A program made the translations under genes and the position numbers. A stretch of DNA of 64,000 nucleotides. Origin: Mucor mucedo (lineage: Eukaryota > Mucoromycota > Mucoromycetes > Mucorales > Mucoraceae). Numbering within the stretch: position 1 is the stretch's first letter; each line of letters begins with the position of its first letter. Below the pieces are notes generated by a model, which was not told the origin of the DNA, ran no database searches, and was given only the letters and a program-made list of their open reading frames with translations. The DNA is taken from contig NW_026252414.1 in assembly GCF_025094135.1 (NCBI RefSeq), positions 1 to 64,000 on the forward strand, given 5' to 3'. Shown in pieces: positions 11,758 to 22,700 of this stretch.

Positions 11758-13203
11758 CTACTCTCTGCGTTTTCTTGCTTCTTTTCTTTGTGCCATTTCC
11801 TCGAAAAAGCTCTTCTTAACCGATTCGTACTTTGCTTTACCTATCTCTGAATTAACATGATCCTCTTCGCTGTCTTCGTCTGCATAGATAGGAATTCCTT
11901 GCATCAGATTTTGTCTAGCCGCTGCTTCCTTTTCGGCAAATTGCTTTTCCAATAGGGCTGTAAAACTGTCATCTTCACGGCTGATCAAACAGTTGTTTAG
12001 AGCAATACAAACACGGATCCATGCACTAGCATATCTCACATCTTGCTTAGATTGTACCTGTAATCGCAATTGTTTTAAACTTTGAAATCGTGCCTTGAGA
12101 ATCCCGAAAGCATGTTCAATTTTGATTCTCATTTGTGAAATGTAAGTATTAAACTTTTGATCTTCATCATTTGTAGTTCCATTTCTTGGTTTTTTGCTTA
12201 CAGGTACCAAGTACCTAGACGGAGAGTAACCACCATCACCTAAGACGTACTCATTTCCAGTCCAATACTTTGAAGGATTTTGGCCATAGTCGCTTTCACT
12301 GAACACACGCATGTCATGGGAGCTGCCAAAATACCCCGTCTCTACGTATCGGATACGTCTTCGATGGTCGCAAATAGCCATGGTTTGGATTGAGTACCCA
12401 CCCTTTCTGCAATAGAACTCATCCCTTCTCCATGCTGGAGCCTCTTCCAAAAAAATGTGAGTACCGTCGATAAACCCAAGACAGTCAGGAAACCCCAAGT
12501 ACGATTTGTTGACAGCCTTGATGACCTCCCTCTCTTCATTTTTGGGCCAGTAAGTGAATTGATCCTCCATCGAAAGAATGACTTTTAAAAATCTGGTAGT
12601 GTTATTCTGGATCGAACCGCCTAAGGGTACAAAGATTCAGTTATAATTAGTAGCTATTTCGAGTTACTGTGTCATTGAGTACTTACTACCAACACCAGAG
12701 CGTCTAGCAAGCTTTGCAATTGAAGATCCATTTCCGTATGATCCTAACCTTTCAAGAACAATAGCCATTTGCATTCTGACGTCAGTTTGAGGACGTGTAC
12801 CGTTGGACTGGTACAAAGGGTGGTCCTTGATGAGATTATAAAGCGCGTTAAAAGAATTTCGGTCCATTCTGAGCTCGTTGACAAACCCCTCGTCGTCGAT
12901 CTCGTTTAGCAAAAATTCCAATCTTCTTTCTTTGGTCACAAGTTTTGGAGCATTGTGTTTTCCACGGACAATATATCTCTTTGATTTAATATATTTCATC
13001 ATTTGCTTGTCGACGTTATGTTTCAAATTGAAGTGTAGAACTTCGGCAATGTCTTGAAGATCTTTTCTATCACTTTCATCGAGTTCGGGACGCTTTGGAT
13101 ATTCTTCTAAGTATGCGATGTCAGCACTGGTCAATACCTTTTGATTAAGGTAACGCTTTTGGAAAGTTCGGTACAATTTTTTCTTTGTGCTTTGACGAGG
13201 CAT
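11758..13203 (-). CDS. PIF/Harbinger DDE transposase (DDE_Tnp_4 type)
   Basis: Catalyses cut-and-paste transposition of the 10305-13486 element. Exon 1 is 13203-12690, the intron is 12689-12621 (69 nt, GT-AG) and exon 2 is 12620-11758. The spliced frame is open for 458 aa. The N-terminal half (about 1-180) carries a helix-turn-helix-like region (SIAKLARRSGVG). The catalytic triad is visible as Asp223 in GFIDGTHI, Asp300 in VLGDGGYSP and Glu340 in KIEHAFGILKARF, with a supporting SSHDMRVF motif near 274. The C-terminus is charged. The start MPRQSTKKKL is the first ATG in frame. No disabling mutation is seen, so it may be active. Confidence 0.93.
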
Positions 13204-13486
13204 GATGTATACGTTTTAAATTAATGAAAACAAAGTAAAGAGAGGTAAAAAGGGAGATTCTAGATGTCTTTAACCACTTTTCTTTAACATAACGGACGTC
13301 TTCACTTAAGCGTTGCACAGTAAAAATTGACGTCATTATTATGTAATATTTTTTTATTTTATTTTATTCTTGAATGTTCGTGAAATTTCTTGGTCAAATT
13401 ATAAAAAAAAGAAAATTAACCTGATTGGCTGATTTTTTTATTCACAAAAATACGATTTATTCAAAATACGGCAATTGAATACCCTT

Positions 13487-14430
13487 AATAATTCTTGTAC
13501 ATATCATCTCCAAATTGATAAGGTACACATACCTCCGTAATACTTCTTGCACTTACCTCCATAATACTTCTTGCACTTACTATTAACGGGCCCAATTAAC
13601 ACCATACTAGCCAAACAGCCGCCTATAGATACAGGTAACATTCGAGAGTCCCGCGAGATGTAGCCTAAAAGAAAAAATTGCAGCCTAAAAGAAAAATTTA
13701 CAGCCTAAAGAAAAAAATATAGCCTAATTGAAAAATTTTCACAGCGTAAACCTGCTTTTCAAGTCCAAAGACGTCTCGAAATCTATACAACTCTTTAGAA
13801 AAACCGTATTGGAAATTCAAATGATAATTACCTTCAGCATATGACAATGTATACACACAAATTCTTGGTACTTTAAAGTGTAATGACATAATAATAATTT
13901 GTATTTCATATGTCATATTTACCTAGTTTGTATAATCTACGGTATCTATTACTTAAATAACAGCAGTTACAACACGAAGCAAAATTCCGGGCTGCCTTAA
14001 AAAAAGTTATAAGAGAAAGAAAGGGAGAAAACTAAATGAACAGATTTATTAATCTGTAGCAAATTATTTAAAGTGCGAATCACGCTAAAACATCTTCTAC
14101 AGTAGCTGATTGTAACACTTTTTTGTAGAAGCACATCATCCATTTTTCTACGGATTTGCTCCTTATTGGTCAAAGAAGAGTTATATTCTTCTTATAAAGC
14201 CTGTTTGCCTTAAATTAACTATACTCATAAGGTTAATCATTATCCTGCTGGTTCTTTAGCTGATTTGTAAGTTGGTCGTATCTTTCTCTGTAATGCGTAG
14301 ATAAGTTTTATTATAATTAAATTCTTTTCAACAATTGATCTAATGGCAGTGCTTGTAAAAGAAAAAAATTTAAAAAGAGGAAAGGAAGGAAAAATAAAAA
14401 TAAATATAAATAAAAAATTATATGCCGAAG
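13487..14430. other. no gene seen
   Basis: AT-rich sequence with a short tandem of AATACTTCTTGCACTTAC-like units (13540-13585) and three repeats of CAGCCTAAAAGAAAAA-like sequence (13660-13735). Nothing codes convincingly. Confidence 0.4.
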
Positions 14431-14505
14431 GTTGCGTGTTTTATCCACCATGTTGCGTCTTTCCGCAACATGTCATGGAATTACGCAACATGTTGCGGGT
14501 TTCCG
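14431..14505. repeat. cluster of GTTGCG/CGCAAC palindromes
   Basis: GTTGCG or its complement occurs five times in 75 bp: 14431, 14452, 14464, 14484 and 14492. It includes a perfect 14-bp palindrome CGCAACATGTTGCG at 14484-14497. It could be a protein binding site or a foldback remnant. Confidence 0.5.
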
Positions 14506-14811
14506 CTACCGAGTCCGCGGCTGTGTTATGTAAGCCTATCGTTGTATGTCCGGAATTTCTAGCAAAGAAATCATTTATCCATTTAGCAAAATGTGCGATG
14601 ATTGGATTACTTGATTACTCAGCGTAGGTGCTAAAAGGAGCCGCAGTAAATCAGCCAACCGAGGTCCAATGTAGGGTATGATTTCCAGTTAGAAGATTAT
14701 GTGAACTGGTACTGTGTCTGTTATAATATATGAAGTATATTATAACTCAAGACAGATTAAATAGTAATTGTATTCGATTTATTTAGGCGTCAAATACGAC
14801 AAATGTGACTC

Positions 14812-15240
14812 ATGAATTTAGTCGATCAAGCGTCTCAGAACTTAATGGCAGTGAGCAATGGTTGGATATGGTCATACTGTTCGATCCTCGATAATCTACG
14901 CAAAGACGAAGACTTTTGTCAGATTGTTTAACAAACAGTACTGGGGTACCAGCTGGCGACTCAGACCTTTGAATAAATTTTTTTGCTAGGTTCTCTTGGA
15001 TATAGGCACATAAAGTATCAAGTTCGAGTTTAGATAAATAAGAAAGTGGGCCAAAAGGTATCTCTGAGTTTGGTGTTAAAGGCATAGTATGATCATACCT
15101 TCGATGAGGAGGAAGTTTATCAGCTTGGGCTTTAGAGAATACAATTGCAAAGTCAGCATACTTAGAAGGTAAAATGATTTATCTTCTTTCTCAAGTTGAT
15201 GCTTAACTTTAAAAGTAGAAGTTGAATTTGAAGGATTATG
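14812..15240 (-). pseudogene. reverse transcriptase N-terminal fragment
   Basis: The minus-strand reading ADFAIVFSKAQADKLPPHRR leads into MPLTPNSEIPFGPLSYLSK (frame break near 15090) and on to PVLFVKQSDKSLRLCVDYRG. These are the standard gypsy RT entry motifs (thumb-proximal IPFGPLY-like, then fingers with KKDGSLRLCVDYR-like). The palm motif with YxDD is missing because the element is truncated. Inactive. Confidence 0.75.
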
Positions 15241-15914
15241 TATTTTTACTCAAAGATTGTTGTTCAGGTAACTCATGTATTGTCCTTAATTTATGCCGAA
15301 AATAAGACGAAAAATAGTTAGCCCCATGAGGGTAAGAAAAGTTTATTCTCTTATGTTGACAAATGTTATGGTAAGGATAACCAGAAGATGAATTATGACT
15401 ATGGGATCTTAATCGCTTTCTTGTTGTTGGTGTAGGAAAAAACCCAGTAAGTTGATCGAAAGGACAGCGTGATTGCATGCTACAATCGACGCATCGGTTA
15501 ACAAATCTTGGGGAATGCGAGAAATCAAAGCTTGGGGAATGAGGAAAATATGTATCCCTGGTTGGTGATTGGATTCGATCTATATCGATGGGATTGATGA
15601 TAGTGCCGACTTCTTTAACTTTTCGAGAGGGAGACCAAGTACGAGAGAAGGAAATTCTAAATCAAACCATTGAACAAGATGGGGCGAAGGAGAATTAGTT
15701 CATGGCATGATTGGACCGGGAATGTTGGCTGGGCTAGGCGAGCGACCAATATACGAGGTATTTTCAGATTATTGTGGGCTTGTAGCACGGGAATAATTGT
15801 CGTAAGACGATTGGTAATAATGTTCAGGAGCCCATTTGTCGTCCAAACAGTACATGCTTGCGCTACCTTCGGAAAAGTTGATATAAGGGCTGTGCTGAGA
15901 TAGCCAGTTGTAAC

Positions 15915-17566
15915 CTAAACGATAGTATTCTCAACATTCGGAATGGCTATGAGCGTTACTCCTTCGGTATGGTCCGTGCCAATAAGATTCATGATGATGG
16001 TAGTGCTATAATGGCTTGTAACTTTGGTTCCTTCAGCGCATGTAATAACTGTGTTGCGAATATCTTCCATGTCAAAATTATAGTATTCAGCACATTCTTT
16101 GTTAATAAATGAAGCCGAAGCACCAGAGTCAATTAAGGCATAAGTAGCGAATGAAATATTAGGTCGATCAATTGCGACGGACAGGACAAAGCTTCGAAGA
16201 GCAACACTTCCAATTTTGTTGGATGGCATAGAAACAGTAGAGTTGGTTCTATGGTCTAAGCAAGTGGTGCGAACAGGGCCATAAACTTCACCTATATTGT
16301 TTGAGTTGTTTATGTTGTTCAGGTAGTGCTGGACGGGTTCGTTGTTAGGCTTTACGATGGCAGTTGTCATGGATTGTAGTTGATGATTGTACCGGGATTT
16401 CTTGTTTGGACATGAATTGGCAAAATGAGTATTACCTCCACAATAGCTGCAGAGATTGTTCTTTCTTCTGCGCTCTTTCTCTTGTGGGGTCAAAGGGCCA
16501 CAAAAGTTGTTTGTGGTATTGGTTGTGGCTGCATTAATAGAGCCTAATTTTATGGGGGTGGCAGCGGACGAGGTAGGAATCGAATGCCAAGATTTGATTT
16601 GGTTCGTTGGTTGGGCACTTTGATTTGGACTGGAATAATTACCGTGTTGATGATGACTGTTTGTATTATTAATTGCTTTTAAGCCAGTGAGGACGTTGTC
16701 AATGTTGATTGCCTTGTTAATACGTTTATCCAGTTCTGTAAACGGTTCACATCGGGCGAGTTCTTCTTGGATGGTGGGCTTTAAGTTCAAAATTATCTGA
16801 GAAATTAAAGCATGAGGACCGCATTTAAGTAGCATGGATAGTCTTCTAAAATCCGTAGCGTAAATGGAAACAGCTGATGTTTGTTTTAAAGCACGAATAG
16901 CAGTGTCGGCTGTGACGGTCGGGTTGGAGTCACCCAAAGCAGTGGTGATTGTTTCTTGAAAAATGGTATAGTTTTTCAGCAGATCATGTTGGTTTTCGAC
17001 TGGTAAATTTATTTGAGCCAAATATGGTTCCATAAAAACAAAGGCATTACCATAAAGATGAGAGATGGCGAAAAGAATTTTGTCACGATCAGTTTTGAAT
17101 TTACTTGATCTGCTGCAAAGCAAATGGATAGCCGGACAAAGAATTAATTACAGTGGGTAGCTTTCCGGTAAAAGGTTTGAGGGTCTCTATCTTCAATTCG
17201 GAAATTCGTAGAAGCCGTTACGGTAGGATTGAATTTAATATGAGTAGATGTGTTGGCATCGGGATTGGGACCATTATCAGCAGTCTTCAATACAAGATTG
17301 TTGTTAATGAAGCTGTAGACGTGAGCTTGGAAAGAACAAATTTGTTGTTCGGTTTGCTTTGTAAGGCCAAGAACGTTATTTTCTAATGTCTCTTTAGCGG
17401 TGGTATTATCCTGTTGGATGCTTGATAAATTTAAATTTATTTGTTTCAACTGGTGAGGGAGTGCATCTTGAAGAGCGTTGAAGCGGTTAATTAAATCTTC
17501 TAAGATTAGGAGATACTCGGGTGAAAACGACATGTGGTACAGATGCCGAGATACGAGATACAACAT
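15915..17566 (-). pseudogene. gypsy Gag with CCHC zinc knuckle and protease start
   Basis: Two frames (17566-17144 and 17123-15915) make up one Gag-protease region broken by a frameshift near 17130. The capsid-like part contains SKFKTDRDKILFAISHLYG and ...LLKNYTIFQETITTALGD. A zinc knuckle CSYCGGNTHFANSC (C-x2-C-x4-H-x4-C) follows, then an aspartic protease start ALIDSGASASFI. It would package element RNA and process Gag-Pol. The stop and frame change, plus the decayed pol after 15915, indicate a dead copy. Confidence 0.8.
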
Positions 17567-17623
17567 ATGAGAAAAGAGACAAAAAAGTATGAGTAAAGAG
17601 GTTCTTTTTTGGATCTGATATAG

Positions 17624-18129
17624 TGTCAGGAATTAGCCGGATGTTACTTGGTACGAGGACAGGTCTCTTTATACTTACAAGGCGAGGCTAGGTACAAGGT
17701 AGAACTATATGGTTGCGAGAAGAAAAACAAGAAAAGGTAGTAAAGCTAAAGGTTTATCTAACAATAATAATAAAGATATACAAGATATCCGATAAAGATC
17801 TGTACTTGTCTTAATAATCTAAGGTATTTATAATAAACGTAAGATAGTCTTAAGGACTATTTTTTTAATGTGAAGGATCTTTTGTTAAGGCCTTGGGGAA
17901 GGTCTTGAGGCTAGGAACTGTGGCGGGATCATGGGACGAGGGTGATGGCGTATATCGGTTTGGCCTTGAGGCGTGGTCCTATGGTGGTGACTCGTGATGG
18001 GTCTCATGGTGGTGTCTGATGGTTTGGTCACATGAGCTGTCAAACATGATCGGCATATACGAGCAGATCTATGTCCGGGTTGGATGTATGCGTGTATGCA
18101 TTAAGGTATTGACCACGTGGTTCGTGACA
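17624..18129 (-). repeat. LTR of the 14.8-18.1 kb gypsy element
   Basis: About 506 bp with TGTCAGGAATTAGCC at one end and GTTCGTGACA at the other (TG...CA, inverted TGTCA termini). It directly abuts the 5' side of the minus-strand gag region. Its termini resemble the 31977-32455 solo LTR, but the interior differs. No obvious tRNA primer-binding site (TGG...) follows it. The stretch 18130-18544 beyond it holds nothing I recognise. Confidence 0.65.
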
Positions 18130-18544
18130 CAAAGAGACTTGTGAATATGCCAATCGAACTAAAACAATTCTCATGATCAACCTCAAGAAATTTAAAATGC
18201 AAGTTCTTCAGTAACCACATTAGAAAGAATTGAAACAATTAGTTTTGACGAAGCCTAAGCAATCATAGTAGAAAATATGAGAACTGTACAAAGCTTGAAT
18301 ATGTAGTCTAATTCTTTGTCATGATTAAAGAGAGTCGTAAATGAGTCAATGTAGGCTTCACGTACTTATGAGAAACACTTGCAAAATTTACTTGCACTCT
18401 CCGGTATAATGTACGTTGAGAAGAAGTTTATTTATCCCGGATCGCAAAGTTATTTCGACAAGCCTTTAAAGACAATGCGCCAAAATATGTATAATACCTA
18501 TGATTGCAACCGAATGAATTAACATTTCCAATCGATACAATGAT

Positions 18545-18712
18545 GATTTTAATAAACACGAGGCTTTTTCAAACCAAACCTCCGTTTCGGTAAAAATTTT
18601 GACCTTCGCTGCGCTGCGGTAAATTTTTGACCTGCACTATGGTTCGGTACGCTGCGCTTTGAAAAAGCCTCGTGCTGCCGCAGGCCTGTTTTTGAAATCA
18701 AAAACTTAACAT
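18545..18712. repeat. palindromic dispersed repeat, copy 2
   Basis: Outer inverted arms CACGAGGCTTTTTCAAA and TTTGAAAAAGCCTCGTG lie at 18557-18573 and 18658-18674, with an internal GGTAAAAATTTTGACC / GGTAAATTTTTGACC pair. It is nearly identical to 8130-8300. It sits immediately before copy 2 of the small membrane-protein repeat; copy 1 at 9470 lacks it, so it was probably inserted. Confidence 0.7.
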
Positions 18713-18725
18713 ATATTAATTAACT

Positions 18726-19290
18726 ATGAAGCCCACGCGCCATTATAGCTTAAGCTACACTGCTGGTTATCAGTTTGACACTGGAGAAAACTTTGATGTT
18801 TCTCATTACATGTTTAAATAAAAGACGATATCCCTAGACCCAGGTTAGAAAGTTAATGTACGCAAAAAATTATTAATTGTTTATATATCTGATTAACTAT
18901 TTAATGGGCAATGTTTTTGCTTCATAATGAAAGACTTCATAATCCAAAATATTAATTTCAAAGGTGACCCCTCCATCGACCTAAAACAAACAATTTTTCA
19001 GTTCTTCTCGAATAATAACATATTGTTTGTGAAAACGTGTTCATAGACTGTTTTTCTAACCTCGATAATATAATGTTTAATGCTATTGGCTGCTATACTG
19101 GGGGAAAGGGTAACCTTTGCCACAAAATCTCCATAGTTACTTTTTTTTGAATGACTTTTTCAGTAAAAGTCACTTTTATATTATGACTATCTCCAAAATA
19201 GTCAATTTTTATATACGCTCTTTTTTTCAGTTTAATGCTTAATGTTATGGGTCGTATTCTTCGAAGGAGGGTTTTTCCCAGCCTCTAATT
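18726..19290 (+). pseudogene. small membrane-protein repeat, copy 2 (decayed)
   Basis: It aligns with 9490-10060 along its whole length (ATGAAGCCCACGCGCCATTA versus the copy 1 start; shared GACACTGGAGAAAACTTTGA). It has more stops and indels, for example a stop after SHYMFK. No intact ORF remains. Confidence 0.6.
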
Positions 19291-19711
19291 TTGTACCTCT
19301 GCTAAAAAATATTACGAAGTAAAAAAAAATAACGCTTTAAAAACATAGGGCTGTAAAAAAATTCACGGTATTAAAAAAAATTATACTTTAAGATATTATG
19401 CTGTAGAAAAAAAAAAGGAACATTGTTTTTCAGAAGGTAACAATTTCATGCTAATACTATGGGCCGTATTTCTGGGTGGAGGGGTTCCCCCTCCCCCCAG
19501 ACCCCCCTTCCCTCTTGCGGGGGAAACCCCCGCACCCCCAATTTTTTTTTATCACTGCTTAAAAATTACACTGCTAAAAAAAATCAAAAAATAATGTTTT
19601 ATAAGATATAAGCTCTTTCATGCTAATCCTACGGGCCGTATTCTTGGGGGGAGGGGTTCCCCCTCCCCCCAAACCCCCCACCCCTCTTGCGGGGGAAACC
19701 CCCGCACCCCC
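19247..19711. repeat. tandem GC-rich hairpin units
   Basis: Three units begin (T/C)(A/C)TGGG(T/C)CGTATT at 19247, 19458 and 19630. The last two carry GGGGTTCCCCCTCCCCCC and a perfect hairpin GCGGGGGAAACCCCCGC (19517-19533 and 19689-19705; 7-bp stem, AAA loop). These C/G runs could also form G-quadruplex or i-motif structures. Sequence from 19740 to 20050 shows no gene. Confidence 0.7.
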
Positions 19712-20052
19712 ATTAAAAATCCTAACTTTTGTAACTTTTGTGACTGAAAATTAGCTAGCCTTGTGACTGCGTAGTTACGATTCGAGTAATTTTAATATAA
19801 TAATTACCAACGATCTCAACGGTGATACATTTCCATTGATTTAAGAAGACTGAAAAATCTTAACACTGATTATCTACAACACAGATCAAATTATGATTAG
19901 GATGTCACAATCTGTCCACGCGATGGTTGAGTAGCTTCCGCTCACAAACCAAACGAAAGCAAGTAAGGGATTTAAACTTTGCACAAGATACCTGCAACCC
20001 TGTTTCCAGACATTGTTTAAATGTGATCAAGATCAGTTTATATTCAAGTGGT

Positions 20053-22608
20053 TGAATAAGAATTGTTTTGTATGGAGAACAAAATTTAAAATAAACCAAA
20101 AGTAATACTGTTAGAACTTGGATACCACTTTATAATGGACAAAAAAAATAATTAAAAAACCTGTTGATGGTCTACGTGAAAGAATTATGGACATTTATAT
20201 AAAGAAGTGGGAGAGTTATACGGAGAATATCAAGCGCCTTATTGGATCATGATGTAATAACCTGGTGATAATAAATAATCAACATATTCAAATTCGGTCC
20301 TTCCATAACGAGTATATAAATATTAGTCAGCCTGATCAACAGTTATAACATCAAATGACAAGAGTAACATTTGAGCTCAGGATCTATTAATATTCTATAG
20401 TCCAGGCCCATTCGATTGTATTGCTTTTTGCAGAATAAATATTTACTCGCCACAGGGCTGTGCCCTGTGTACAGACTTCAACGATAGGATGAGAACAAAT
20501 GCGTTAATGTGTGATTTATGATTAACTTTTATATTTATTATCCATCCTTAATTTGATGTGACAATTAACTTTATTATTATCTATGATATCCTCAACACAA
20601 ACAACAAACAGAAAACCTTTATTTTTCCCGTTTTTATTATTATTTACAGACAAGCCGAATCAAATTGAAGCATAAAATTCCATATCTTCAAGCTTAGAAG
20701 GTTATCGATTCTCGTTTTCAGCGGGCCCTTTAGGCCCGATTTGTATTTTTCAAAAATTAATTACGTAATTTTTGAAAAATTAATTAAGATTTTTGCGATA
20801 CCCCCAGACGTGGTTATACAGCCGATACACTCACTAAAAGTTTTTATATTTGTAGGTAAACGAGTGGACTCGGGTACACTTACTAAAATAAAACAGCCAC
20901 GCTACAAATGCTAATTGCACCCATTTCAATCACCCAGGCAAAACTGATAGGATAAAAAAAATGATGACGTTAAAGCTGGCGCTTTTTTTTTTAAAAAATA
21001 CTTGTTCTTTAATCTTTCAATCTTCCACTTTTATTACTTAAAATTAAAAATGAACACTGATAAAGAAATCCTGATACAACTCGAAAAAACAATTGCGGAG
21101 CGACAACAAACGTCTGAGACAATCAATCAAGACGCGAATAATGCCAAAGAGAAAACGAAAGAATTATTGTCCTGAAAAGATTGTATTTGGAGGCTTACAA
21201 GGAACTTTGGGGGAGAAATCACTCTTCGTTGGTTATGAAATGAAACTCGCTGAATGGAAGTCGAAGTGCATTGCCTTCTTATCTCGTAACGTTATTATCG
21301 ACTTTAGTAACACTACCCAACTTAAAGCCATCGGCATTAAATTCATCCGACTGAACAACGGATTCCGAATTAAGATTAAAAGAGTAGAGCGTGATATACA
21401 ACAAATGAATAGTGGTACCAAAAAGGTAATATAAACAGCATAATATACTGTTTAAAAGATGTTTACAAATTCTTAAAAACTCTTTAGATCGAAAACCGTA
21501 GTAACGGTGAAACGGTTTTGAAGGATGCTGAGGTTTTCGTCTATGCAAATTCAAATGAAAGGGTATCAAAATAATATATGTGCATATGTAGGTTATAATA
21601 CAATGATATATAAACGATATATTGATATAATATCTATTCTACATAGCGTTGAACAAGTTGTGAACAAACCAGTATTATTCTATGGTACTTCACAGAATCA
21701 ATTCTCAGAGACATCTGTAGCAAAAGTATGCTTAAAGAGGATAGTTTTGCAGAAAAAAAAAAGGTATAAAAAAACAATAGGATCAATTAGAATTCTTGTC
21801 AGAGTTTATTGATGTTAAAGTTAACTAAAGATTTAAGAAGAGGAAAAAGTAAAGAGTATTTATAATAAAGGGAATGGACGAGGCTGACGATACTACTCTT
21901 AACAATATGAGTATGCTATCAATAACAATATCTATATTGGACAATTAGTACTACGCATAGTCAATAGAGAAATAATAACAATAACATGTCTTGAGTTTGG
22001 ACATTGGTGTTACGATACCGCGACACTTTAAAATAGTGACCGGCTTTAGCGAGTTCCTTTTTTACGCCTGATCATGATTTAGCTATCATTTATCAGTGAT
22101 GATGAGATATGAATTTATTATATGTATAATCTGTATGTGTGATTTAGCACAACATCTATTTTTTGTTAAATTCTGCGGTCTAGTTATCGAACTTTTCTTT
22201 AACATAAATGAATACTTCATACAACGATAAGTTACAATCTGTATTTTTAGTTAAGATCATGCATAATCATAATAACCACTTCTGTAGGGGTGATACCAAT
22301 TCACGACATTTGTCTGTGTCAAATTCATATTTAAATTGGACTTCAGAATTATTGTTAAGGATTTCCATAATAATGAATTCGACATCACTACTGGAAAGCT
22401 GGCACGGCATTCGTCAACAACTCCTTCAAAAATGTACAGAGATTTTTTAAAGTCTGCATTAACTACTAAGGTACATCTAATTACAATATCAAAACGAATG
22501 CCGTATATCCCGGAAAACAAAATACAAAACGTTGTTATCCCAATGGTTCAAATAATGGGATTATCTTGTGTTGTATACGGAATGATCGTAATCGACAAAA
22601 ATGAATAT
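20053..22608 (+). repeat. segment A: repeat carrying a PD-(D/E)XK-like gene
   Basis: It aligns with segment B (35728-36279 plus 46247-47950). The alignment covers about 1 kb of upstream non-coding sequence and the gene. Segment A is uninterrupted where B holds the 36280-46246 insertion, so it serves as an empty-site control. The similarity stops at 22608, exactly where a Tc1-like end (TA then CAGT) begins. Confidence 0.8.
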
Positions 22609-22625
22609 ACAGTATTATCACTTTA
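21050..22625 (+). pseudogene. PD-(D/E)XK-like nuclease-fold gene, copy A
   Basis: ATG 21050 opens a coiled-coil-like N-terminus (MNTDKEILIQLEKTIAERQQ). It reads to TCC TGA at 21170-21175, after which the +1 frame continues as EKIVFGGLQGTLGEK...LSRNVIIDFSNT to 21426. An intron (GTAATA...TTTAG, about 21427-21487) leads to IENRSNGETVLKDAEVFVYAN, and another near 21590-21645 leads to SVEQVVNKPVLFYGTSQ. The 22208-22625 region gives LDFRIIVKDFHNNEFDITTGKLARHSST and VIPMVQIMGLSCVVYG, resembling the D...(E/K)-x-A core of the lineage-specific nuclease-like family. It is cut at 22608 by a transposon end. Function is inferred only from the fold-like motif. Confidence 0.5.
21170..21175 (+). promoter_or_regulatory. 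candidate +1 ribosomal frameshift site UCC-UGA
   Basis: The ATG 21050 frame ends TTA TTG TCC TGA, and skipping the T of TGA continues in the long downstream frame as E-K-I-V-F-G-G. The same TCC TGA junction is in copy B (near 46829-46834). UCC-UGA is the antizyme +1 frameshift site in many eukaryotes. A shared inherited one-base insertion is the alternative. Confidence 0.35.
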
Positions 22626-22690
22626 AATTCAGACAAATGAAAATTATTTTCAGACAAGCTCAACAAAAAATTCAGACTAAAAAAAAATAT
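22609..22690. repeat. end of a Fanzor-family Tc1-like element
   Basis: After TA comes CAGTATTATCACTTTAAATT with CAGACAAATG, then three more TCAGA(C/T) motifs. This matches the termini of the 60018-63649 element (CACTTTAAATTCAGACG). Only one end is found here, and it interrupts the copy A gene. Confidence 0.65.
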
Positions 22691-22700
22691 TTTCAGATTA

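Larger units (their letters stand above)
10305..13486. mobile_element. PIF/Harbinger-type DNA transposon, apparently intact
   Basis: A 3182-bp element with 65-bp near-perfect terminal inverted repeats (10305-10369 and 13422-13486, starting AAGGGTATTCAATTGCCG). It is flanked by 3-bp direct repeats AAT (10302-10304 and 13487-13489), as expected for a superfamily with 3-bp TSDs. It encodes the two standard proteins on opposite strands, converging: a DDE transposase (minus) and a DNA-binding partner (plus). Both have one short intron and intact reading frames. Confidence 0.92.
14784..18129 (-). mobile_element. truncated, decayed Ty3/gypsy retrotransposon
   Basis: Minus-strand order is 5' LTR (18129-17624), gag (17566-15915), a decayed linker, then the start of reverse transcriptase (15240-14812). 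It breaks off at about 14812, before the catalytic YxDD motif, against sequence ending CAAATACGACA (14786-14796), which is the inverted terminus of LTR family A. The integrase, RNase H and 3' LTR are absent. Confidence 0.75.
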
